From positions 248,001-312,000 of the forward strand of contig NZ_JBHTDN010000005.1 of NCBI RefSeq assembly GCF_042666505.1: a DNA stretch of 64,000 nt. Reading direction: 5' to 3'. Shown here one piece after another: positions 35,751 through 43,084 of the stretch. Origin of the DNA: Parapedobacter sp042666505 (GTDB lineage Bacteria; Bacteroidota; Bacteroidia; Sphingobacteriales; Sphingobacteriaceae). The notes beneath the pieces were generated by a model that saw only the letters and a list, made by a program, of their open reading frames with translations, had not been told where the DNA came from and ran no database searches. The position numbers and the translations under genes are program-made. The stretch's first letter is position 1; each line of letters starts with the position of its first letter.

Positions 35751-38561
35751 CTAGATAAGGGATGTCTTCATATAGGCCTTTAGGAATCGAGCCGTATAGG
35801 TATCCGTATGTTTCACCATATCCTCGGGTATACCTTCAAATACCAGATTGCCGCCCGCTTGTCCGCCTTCGGGGCCGATGTCGATGATCCAGTCGGCACT
35901 TTTGATCATATCCATGTTGTGCTCAATAACGAGGATACTGTTCCCTTGTGCGATGAGCGCGTCAAACGATTTCAACAATTTCTTGATGTCGTGGAAATGA
36001 AGTCCGGTGGTGGGTTCGTCAAAGATAAAAAGCGTGTTTTTGCTGTTGTTGCCCTTGATGAGAAAAGAAGCCAATTTAATGCGTTGGGCTTCTCCTCCGG
36101 AGAGCGTGCTTGAAGACTGACCCAATTTCACATAACCCAGGCCTACCTCAGCTAGCGGTTGTAGTTTTGCGATAATTTTCGGCTGATCGGCAAAGAACTC
36201 CAATGCTTCGTCCACGCTGAGGTCGAGAATGTCGGAGACGTTTTTGTCCTTCCACGTAATGTCGAGCACGTGCTGCTTAAAGCGTTTTCCTCCACAGGCT
36301 TCGCAAGGGAGTACGATGTCGGCCATAAACTGCATCTCGATCTTGACCTCCCCTTCTCCTTGGCATACGTCGCAGCGTCCGCCTTCTACATTAAAAGAAA
36401 ACGCGGCAGGTTTCAGTCCGGCGGCTTTAGCGGTCGATTGGGAGCTATACAGGGCGCGGATTTCATCCCAAGCCTTTACATAAGTGACCGGATTGGAACG
36501 AGAGGACCGGCCGATGGGATTTTGATCCACCAGTTCTACCTGCTCGATCCGCTGGATATCGCCATCGATACCGTCATACTGGCCGGTTTGCTCACCGGAA
36601 TAATTACCGATCGCTTTTTGAAGTGCAGGATATAGGATGCGTTTAATCAGCGATGTTTTTCCGGAACCAGATACGCCGGTTACGACGGTGAAGACATTGA
36701 GGGGAAAGCGAACATCGATGCCTTTCAGATTATTTTCCCGGGCTCCTTTGACGAGGATGGAATCGTGCCATTTACGTCGGCTTTTTGGCACCGGTATGTG
36801 TTCCTTGCCGCTGAGGTATTTACCGGTAAGGCTATGTTCATCCGTTAGAATCTGGTTATAGGTTCCGTCAAACACCAGTCTACCGCCGTTTACTCCTGCC
36901 TCTGGCCCGATGTCAATCAAATAGTCGGCAGCCTGCATCATTTCCTGCTCGTGTTCCACAACCAATACGGTGTTGCCCACGTTCCGCAATGACTTCAAGA
37001 CGCCGATAAGACGTTGGGTATCGCGCGGATGCAGACCAATGCTGGGTTCGTCCAGTACGTAGATCGAACCTACCAGCGAACTGCCCAGCGAAGTTGCGAG
37101 GTTAATCCGCTGAGATTCGCCCCCTGAGAGTGTATTTGACAGTCGGTTGAGGGTTAGGTAACTCAAACCGACGTCGGTCAGAAACTGCAGGCGGTTACAA
37201 ATTTCGGTGAGGAGGCGTTGAGCTATTTTGGATTCGTTGTCCGACAATTCGAGATTCTGAAAGAATGCAAGTGCATCATCCAAGGGCATCAGTACGATAT
37301 CCGAAATGGATTTCCCGTTGATTTTTACGTAGGAGGCGTCTTTCCGAAGTCGTGTCCCTTTACATTCCGGGCAGTCGGTTTTGCCGCGGTAGCGGGAAAG
37401 CATCACCCGGTACTGGATTTTATAGGTTTGCTCCTCAAGTTCCTCAAAGAAGCGATTCAAGCCCTCGAAGTAACGGTTACCTGTCCACAGCAACCCCTTT
37501 TGTTCATCCGTCAGATCGGCATAAGCCCGATGTATCGGAAAATCAAATTTTGTCGAATTGCGGATCAGGCGCTGCAACCATTCGCCCATTTTTTCACCGC
37601 GCCAGGGGGCAATGGCTCCATCGTACACGGACCGGCTTTTGTCCGGAACGACCAAATCGGGGTCAATGCCGATGATTCGTCCGTAGCCTTCGCAGCGTTT
37701 GCATGCCCCATAGGGATTGTTGAAACTGAAGAAATTAGGAGTGGGTTCTTCGAAGGTGATGCCATCGAGTTCAAATCGGTCGGAAAAGGTATGGATGGTG
37801 CCATTCACGTCCACATAGCAGTCGCCCTTCCCTTCAAAGAAGGCGGTCTGTACCGAATCGGCAATGCGGTTGGCCGTGTCTTCTTCGCCGTCGACCGTGG
37901 CACGGTCAATGACGATCTGGAGGTCGCCTTCCCGGGCGGTACGGTTCTCAAACGCCTCATTTTCCAACAAAGTTTCGATTTTCTGGACAGCGCCGCCAGA
38001 TACGACCCGTACGAACCCCTTTTGCAGGAGAATGGCCAATTCTTCTTTCAACTTTCGGTTATTGCTGGGATGCAACGGAGCACAGATGGTGGCGATGGTT
38101 CCCATGGGAAGGGAAGTGACGAAGTTGGTTACCGATGTGACGGTATCTTTTTTTACCTCCGTCCCTGAAACCGGTGAATAGGTTTTTCCGACACGCGCAT
38201 ACAGCAACTTCAAATAATCGTAAATCTCCGTTGACGTTCCTACGGTAGAGCGGGGATTGCTGGTGATCACCCGTTGTTCAATGGCAATTGCCGGAGCGAT
38301 TCCTTTGATGTAGTCAACTTCCGGCTTGGCCATGCGACCCATAAATTGCCGGGCATAGGAAGAAAGACTTTCCACATACCTTCGTTGGCCCTCTGCATAA
38401 AGTGTATCGAAGGCCAGCGAGGACTTCCCCGAACCGGAAAGGCCGGTAATGACGACAAGCCTGTTTTTAGGTATGGCTACATCGACGTTTTTGAGATTGT
38501 GTACACGGGCACCTTTGATAAGAATATGGGTTTTGGGATCGAGCGTTGTTGCTGTATTCAT
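35751..38561 (-). CDS. uvrA: Excinuclease ABC subunit A
   Basis: UvrA is the damage-recognition ATPase of nucleotide excision repair, working as a dimer with UvrB. With the start at 38561 it has 936 residues, the usual length; the open frame continues 49 codons upstream through the promoter and a terminator, so that extension is not real. Both ABC modules are complete: Walker A GLSGSGKSS and GVSGSGKTS, signatures LSGGESQRIN and LSGGEAQRIK, Walker B VLDEPSIGLH and FDEPTTGLH. Zinc modules CKRCEGYG/CPECKGTR and CDVCQGEG/CEACGGKR are intact. A -7 box lies 38 bases upstream. A glycosidase gene abuts the 3' end. Confidence 0.98.
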   Translation of the reverse strand: MNTATTLDPKTHILIKGARVHNLKNVDVAIPKNRLVVITGLSGSGKSSLAFDTLYAEGQRRYVESLSSYARQFMGRMAKPEVDYIKGIAPAIAIEQRVITSNPRSTVGTSTEIYDYLKLLYARVGKTYSPVSGTEVKKDTVTSVTNFVTSLPMGTIATICAPLHPSNNRKLKEELAILLQKGFVRVVSGGAVQKIETLLENEAFENRTAREGDLQIVIDRATVDGEEDTANRIADSVQTAFFEGKGDCYVDVNGTIHTFSDRFELDGITFEEPTPNFFSFNNPYGACKRCEGYGRIIGIDPDLVVPDKSRSVYDGAIAPWRGEKMGEWLQRLIRNSTKFDFPIHRAYADLTDEQKGLLWTGNRYFEGLNRFFEELEEQTYKIQYRVMLSRYRGKTDCPECKGTRLRKDASYVKINGKSISDIVLMPLDDALAFFQNLELSDNESKIAQRLLTEICNRLQFLTDVGLSYLTLNRLSNTLSGGESQRINLATSLGSSLVGSIYVLDEPSIGLHPRDTQRLIGVLKSLRNVGNTVLVVEHEQEMMQAADYLIDIGPEAGVNGGRLVFDGTYNQILTDEHSLTGKYLSGKEHIPVPKSRRKWHDSILVKGARENNLKGIDVRFPLNVFTVVTGVSGSGKTSLIKRILYPALQKAIGNYSGEQTGQYDGIDGDIQRIEQVELVDQNPIGRSSRSNPVTYVKAWDEIRALYSSQSTAKAAGLKPAAFSFNVEGGRCDVCQGEGEVKIEMQFMADIVLPCEACGGKRFKQHVLDITWKDKNVSDILDLSVDEALEFFADQPKIIAKLQPLAEVGLGYVKLGQSSSTLSGGEAQRIKLASFLIKGNNSKNTLFIFDEPTTGLHFHDIKKLLKSFDALIAQGNSILVIEHNMDMIKSADWIIDIGPEGGQAGGNLVFEGIPEDMVKHTDTYTARFLKAYMKTSLI

Positions 38562-38599
38562 ATGGATAAATCCGTCCGCTGATTTCGTACGGAGAAATG

Positions 38600-38607
38600 C
38601 AAAAGTA
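38600..38607 (-). promoter_or_regulatory. -7 box for uvrA
   Basis: TACTTTTG on the minus strand, 38 bases before the uvrA ATG at 38561. No TTG is found at the expected -33 distance. No obvious LexA-like palindrome is seen. Confidence 0.55.
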
Positions 38608-38630
38608 CGGATAATTTTTTTAGTACGCGA

Positions 38631-38660
38631 AAAATCCCCGGCGGTTGTTCCGGGGATTTT
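38631..38660 (-). terminator. Strong bidirectional intrinsic terminator after the beta-glucan locus
   Basis: Perfect 11-bp arms AAAATCCCCGG/CCGGGGATTTT around an 8-base loop, with A-tract and T-tract flanks. It ends the minus-strand SusC-SusD-GH30-SGBP transcript 45 bases after the last stop codon and separates it from the uvrA promoter. Confidence 0.85.
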
Positions 38661-38704
38661 AAGTATGAGGTAAATCTTGTCGAAAAGCGATTGCCTTGTT
38701 AGGA

Positions 38705-40033
38705 TCAACGTGTTTCTACGTTCAAGACGGCTTGGTCGTTTCCGGCCGTGAGATCGAGTGTCAACACGTATGTCGTACCGGCTTCGAGTGTTTTTCCTTC
38801 CAATAACCCCAGATTGCCTGGATCGCGGCCATTGCTGCCATCGCCTACGAAAATCAGGTCGCTGGTGGTGCTGAGGGCGTCGTTTTTAAATTCGCCACCC
38901 CATCCTTTTTGATGGAAGAATTTAAAGTTGATGTTGTCGGCAGCGACCGTAGTGCCTGCGACAACCGTAACTTGGTAGACTTTATCCTGTATGGGCGCCA
39001 TGCACAATGCTTTCTCCGGTGTCCAGCCGACAGCATTGGCGGAAACGGACGGTTTGCCGATGCCTTCTCCAATGATCCAGACGGCACCGGTGCCATCCGG
39101 TTGGAGTGCCGCCAGATCACTTCCATTGAGTGCTTCAACGATGAAGTACCGATTATTGAAGTCAGCCGTAATCCGGTAGTTACCACTCTTGGGTTGGAAA
39201 AGGAGTTTATCCGAGCCATCTTTGGCAAAATAATCCGGATCTATCCACCAGCTCGCGAGATCATCAAACCCGTCAATGATCACCTCCTCTTCTTGGTTCA
39301 ACGCGAGGTCGACGCTGTAGTGGGTGTCGTCTACCCGCTTCATCACGGTCTGGTTGATTGCATAAGCGATGATAAACGGAGCAGCTTCATATGTCAAGCT
39401 GTTGAACGAAATGGTATATTCGCCGGAGAAGGCGTTGGAAAAAGGAATATTATTCGTGCTTCCTTCTTTGATGGCATTATCTATCCACCCAAATGTCAAT
39501 TCGTTGCCCGCTTCACCGAATGTGGGCGTTTTAATGTAACCGCTCATCCGGGCGGGAAACGTGGAGGTCGCCGCATAGGTATATGGGCCGGTGCGCTCGA
39601 GCCGGTATTCGGCAACGTCGGTCACGAGTGTCAGATACGGATAGTCCGGTCGCTCAAGCGGTAGGTCGTATTGTTCTTCGGCGACGGTGAAGTTAATGTT
39701 TTGAAGGACCAACTTGAGCGTCGCGGTGCCATTAGGCACGTTGGCATAGTAAGGAACAAAGATCTTACCCGTATAATCGCCGTTTGTCTTTGTGCGGATG
39801 ACCGTTTCGGAAACTAGCTCGTCACTGTAATAGAGACGCGCCTTGAGGGTAGAAAGCGGGACTTCAGCATCCGAAACGCTTACGGTAAAGGCCAAGCTAT
39901 CTCCGAAATATGCCGACGAAAATTCGGTTTTGGGATCGATGATCGGGTTCCCTGACGGTTTGGTTTCTTCCTTTTTGCAGGCACCCGTCAGCAGGCCTGT
40001 CAAGATCAATGCGTAAAAAAGTTGCTTGTTCAT
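38705..40033 (-). CDS. Surface glycan-binding-type lipoprotein of the GH30 locus (SusE/SGBP position)
   Basis: Start placed at 40033 (MNKQLFY...), giving 442 residues with a lipoprotein signal ending LLTGAC; the frame extends to 40054 but that would overlap the GH30 gene. The body is all beta: an Ig-like first domain (FSSAYFGDSLAFTVSVSD, LKARLYYSDEL), a second beta-domain with ASWWIDPDYF, and a C-terminal domain with AVWIIGEGIGKP and FKFFHQKGWGGEF resembling SusE/SusF starch-binding modules. It occupies the SGBP position, last in the operon 11 bases after the GH30 stop, so it should bind the same glucan at the cell surface. Confidence 0.85.
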   Translation of the reverse strand: MNKQLFYALILTGLLTGACKKEETKPSGNPIIDPKTEFSSAYFGDSLAFTVSVSDAEVPLSTLKARLYYSDELVSETVIRTKTNGDYTGKIFVPYYANVPNGTATLKLVLQNINFTVAEEQYDLPLERPDYPYLTLVTDVAEYRLERTGPYTYAATSTFPARMSGYIKTPTFGEAGNELTFGWIDNAIKEGSTNNIPFSNAFSGEYTISFNSLTYEAAPFIIAYAINQTVMKRVDDTHYSVDLALNQEEEVIIDGFDDLASWWIDPDYFAKDGSDKLLFQPKSGNYRITADFNNRYFIVEALNGSDLAALQPDGTGAVWIIGEGIGKPSVSANAVGWTPEKALCMAPIQDKVYQVTVVAGTTVAADNINFKFFHQKGWGGEFKNDALSTTSDLIFVGDGSNGRDPGNLGLLEGKTLEAGTTYVLTLDLTAGNDQAVLNVETR

Positions 40034-40044
40034 GTCGTGAAGTG

Positions 40045-41541
40045 CTATTTCCAACGGTAAGAGACGACCGCCTTTGCGGGTACGTCGTAGCTAAAATGGT
40101 TTGTGCCATCATCCAGCGTAATGCGCCTTGGTTCCGTGCTGTTGTTAAGCAGCACCGTGGCCAGGCTACCGTCCGGATTTTCGAAAGCGGCGTAGAGTAG
40201 TCCGGTCGATGTAAAGCCGGAGGTGCCAATGCGGGTGGCTCCCGGTTTAACGACTGCTGCCAAATGACTGATGACGTAATAGTGCGAATTCCGTTGAATG
40301 GCTTGGTAATTGCCTTTGTTGATATCGACTGCCCCGTAGCAGGTCTGGCACCCGCCTTCGCGGTTCGGACCCCGCTCGCTGTCCAGCATAAGGTTCCATA
40401 CAATGACCGCTTTGCTCCCGTTCTTTACCGTGCCAAGGCCCACCTCCTCCATATCTTTCATCAGGCGTACCGACAGGTTGTGCCCATCATTCCACGTACC
40501 AATGGATGTTTCCGTAAAGATCAGTTCTTTGTCGGGACGCTGCTGTTGAATGTCCAGAAGTTCCGCCCGGTTGCCTCCGTAGTTGTGATATGCAGCGCCT
40601 GCGACATATGCCGCGACGGCCGGATCCTGATACACCTTAACAGGGTAATCCTCCTGATCGGTCATATTGTCGTAGTTGTAATTGTGGTCAAAGACATAGA
40701 TTTTGGTGCTTAACCCCGCGCCCCGCAAGGCCGGCCCTAAGCCTTCCTTGATAAAAGCCTGTTGTTCTTGCCATCCCATGAACAGTGACGCTGAATTGCC
40801 ACGGTTAAGCGGTTCATTCTGGGGGGTGATGGCGTAAACGGGAATTCCCTGCGTTTCCATCGCCTGGATCCACTTGACGAAATATGTACCGTAGTCCTGG
40901 TAATGAGCCGGGTTGAGGTGGCCGCTGGTCCATGACATATGGGGTTGCAGGTCGGTCAGGTTGTTGACTTTCATCCAACGTGGCGGAGTCCAGGGGGAGC
41001 CGATGATTTTGATCTCCGGATTGATGGCCAGGATTTCCTTTAAGATTGGGATGACATATTCCAGTTCTTCGCTTTGCAGGGCAAAATTTTCAATCCCCGG
41101 CTCATCGCATAAGCTGTATTCGCTGAGCGAAAAGTCCGAACAACCAATAGCAATACGGATGTAGCTATGGCCATACCCTTCCGTTTGGGAGAATGTTTCC
41201 TTGAGGAATTTTGTCCGGTCATCGGCGGCCATCTGCATCAGGTTGTAGCTAGCCGATCCGGTCACGGCCGTACCAAAACCATCCATGGTCTGGTACTTTT
41301 CATTGCGGTTCAACCGGATGGTCGTGGGTGACATATTAGATGAGGAGCCAAAAATTGCGGATTGCCAAGCGAGGTCCTGTGACCGATTGGCGGTCGTCAC
41401 AAGGATATCCACATCGCCTTCCACAACCGGAGGTTCAGGTTCAGGCTGGGGGGCAGTGTCATTGTTCGAGCTGCACGTGGCGAAAAGGAAGCCAACCAAT
41501 AGAAGCTTTGACATATGTTGATAAAAAAAGCTGAGATTCAT
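40045..41541 (-). CDS. GH30 family endo-beta-1,6-glucanase-type enzyme, lipoprotein
   Basis: 498 residues with a lipoprotein signal (VGFLFATC; an internal ATG at 41514 could also be the start). The GH30 (beta/alpha)8 barrel is clear: YQTMDGFGTAVTGSAS, HSYIRIAIGCSDFSL, IIGSPWTPPRWMK, acid/base Glu243 in ITPQNEPLN, nucleophile Glu344 in IFTETSIGTW, and the C-terminal side beta-domain ending VVSYRWK. Subfamily GH30_3 enzymes cut beta-1,6-glucan from fungal cell walls, and the sequence features and operon (SusC, SusD, this enzyme, SGBP) fit that. The lipid anchor suggests cleavage at the cell surface, feeding the SusCD encoded upstream. Confidence 0.92.
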   Translation of the reverse strand: MNLSFFYQHMSKLLLVGFLFATCSSNNDTAPQPEPEPPVVEGDVDILVTTANRSQDLAWQSAIFGSSSNMSPTTIRLNRNEKYQTMDGFGTAVTGSASYNLMQMAADDRTKFLKETFSQTEGYGHSYIRIAIGCSDFSLSEYSLCDEPGIENFALQSEELEYVIPILKEILAINPEIKIIGSPWTPPRWMKVNNLTDLQPHMSWTSGHLNPAHYQDYGTYFVKWIQAMETQGIPVYAITPQNEPLNRGNSASLFMGWQEQQAFIKEGLGPALRGAGLSTKIYVFDHNYNYDNMTDQEDYPVKVYQDPAVAAYVAGAAYHNYGGNRAELLDIQQQRPDKELIFTETSIGTWNDGHNLSVRLMKDMEEVGLGTVKNGSKAVIVWNLMLDSERGPNREGGCQTCYGAVDINKGNYQAIQRNSHYYVISHLAAVVKPGATRIGTSGFTSTGLLYAAFENPDGSLATVLLNNSTEPRRITLDDGTNHFSYDVPAKAVVSYRWK

Positions 41542-41561
41542 AATAACATAATAATACGAGG

Positions 41562-43073
41562 TTAATAGCCTGGATTTTGTTCAAGTTTCGGATTCTGATC
41601 AATTGCGTCCTGTGGAATCGGCAGCCGATAGGAGGTTTCATTGAAAGGATAAACCTGCCGGAGCCGGCCTTCGTCCCGGGCGTACACTGCGTTCATCACC
41701 GCTTCCACCTTTTCCAAACGAACGAGATCAAACCAGCGTTGGCCCTCGAACGCGAGTTCCAGCCGTCGCTCTTTCAGGAGGGCATCCAATAAGGCGTCCT
41801 GATTGCTGCGTATGGCACTCGGCAAGCGACCCAGACCGGCACGCTGGCGAATGCGATCAATGATGGCACCTGCACCTTCCAGGTCTTGGGTCATGATCAA
41901 GGCCTCAGCCTTTAGCAGCAGGATATCGGCATAACGTAGTTTAATGATGCTGTTGTGTGCCGAACGGATTTTGTACATAAATGGATAATTGTCGGCAGGA
42001 TAGTAATTGCTCCAGGTTGTCTGATAGTACACGATGGCCTGTTCGTAGCGCTTTTGGTCGCCCTCCTGTTGATAGGCCCGGATCAAGTCTCGGGAAGGTG
42101 TGACCCATTTGGCCCAGGTGAAGCTATTATTCCAATTGGACAGGTCCCTGCCGAACATCCAAGTTACCCAATTGCCACTGCCGGGAAAGAACTGTGCTTC
42201 CAGGATGGACTCTACGGTGTTGCGCATTTTGGCGTCTGTACCGGCCTCATTGGCCCCGAACAGGTCGCTCAGGTCGCTCACGAGGTCAAAGCCGTCTGCG
42301 GCAAGTTCATCGGCATATTGAATCACCTTTGTGTAGTCCCGTATCGGTTTTTCAGCGTACACTTTGGCCAGCATTGCGCGGGCTACCGATTTGCTGAATA
42401 GGGTCTTGTCTGCCGGATTGACGTCGGGAGCATCTGGAAGCGCTTCTAACAGGTCTTTCTCAATCTGCCGGTAGACCTCTTCTTCCGGTGCTTGATCCGG
42501 GAAATAAAGGTCGTATACCTCTTCGATGTTTTCAGCGGTAATGTCCGGTGCTTCTGTCGTAATGAGCGGCACATTGCCCCAGATCCGTACCATATCAAAA
42601 TAAACCAACGCCCGGAAAATTTTAGCTTCGGCTTTATAACGGGCTCGCTCAGCCGACGTAAGCGAGGCGTCTTCAACGCTGTCGATGTTGACAATCAACC
42701 GATTGGCTCTAGCGATGTCTTCCAGGTAACCGTTCCAGTCGCGAGCTATGACCGAATTTGACCCTTCGATGGCGTTGTTTTCAAAAGGCACCACCTCCGC
42801 GCCGGTGGTACCCCCATAGGCGTTGTCTGCATGTGCCTCGGCGATCAGCAACAAATCTAAGTACCAGTGTTCTTGCCGATCGTTGAGCCGGCGATAGAGG
42901 CCCTGCATATGTCCTACCACGGCGGCCTTATCTTTAAAGGCGACCTCTTTTCCGGTCTCGCTGACGCCTTCGGTGACGTCCGAGTAGGTGTCTATGGGTT
43001 CGGTGATCAAGGAGCATGACGACAGCATCGCTGCCAGGCATGATATTGTTAATATGTGAAGATGTCGTTTCAT
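41562..43073 (-). CDS. SusD/RagB family lipoprotein of the GH30 locus
   Basis: 503 residues with a lipoprotein signal ending MLSSC (Cys at about residue 20). SusD regions: EAKIFRALVYFDMVRIWGNVPL, LRYADILLLKAEALIM, IDRIRQRAGLGRLP and KERRLELAFEGQRWFDLVRLEK, ending in the usual LPIPQDAIDQNPKLEQNPGY. It is the SusC lid and glycan binder, encoded 11 bases after its SusC partner and 20 before the GH30 gene. Confidence 0.96.
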   Translation of the reverse strand: MKRHLHILTISCLAAMLSSCSLITEPIDTYSDVTEGVSETGKEVAFKDKAAVVGHMQGLYRRLNDRQEHWYLDLLLIAEAHADNAYGGTTGAEVVPFENNAIEGSNSVIARDWNGYLEDIARANRLIVNIDSVEDASLTSAERARYKAEAKIFRALVYFDMVRIWGNVPLITTEAPDITAENIEEVYDLYFPDQAPEEEVYRQIEKDLLEALPDAPDVNPADKTLFSKSVARAMLAKVYAEKPIRDYTKVIQYADELAADGFDLVSDLSDLFGANEAGTDAKMRNTVESILEAQFFPGSGNWVTWMFGRDLSNWNNSFTWAKWVTPSRDLIRAYQQEGDQKRYEQAIVYYQTTWSNYYPADNYPFMYKIRSAHNSIIKLRYADILLLKAEALIMTQDLEGAGAIIDRIRQRAGLGRLPSAIRSNQDALLDALLKERRLELAFEGQRWFDLVRLEKVEAVMNAVYARDEGRLRQVYPFNETSYRLPIPQDAIDQNPKLEQNPGY

Positions 43074-43084
43074 CGCATTCAGGA

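Noticed and set aside
37218..38168. 316-codon plus-strand frame opposite uvrA
   Set aside because: It is antisense to conserved UvrA motifs, has no family features or promoter, and is a frame shadow.
38909..39664. 251-codon plus-strand frame opposite the glycan-binding lipoprotein
   Set aside because: No start signal, family or coupling; opposite an intact lipoprotein gene.
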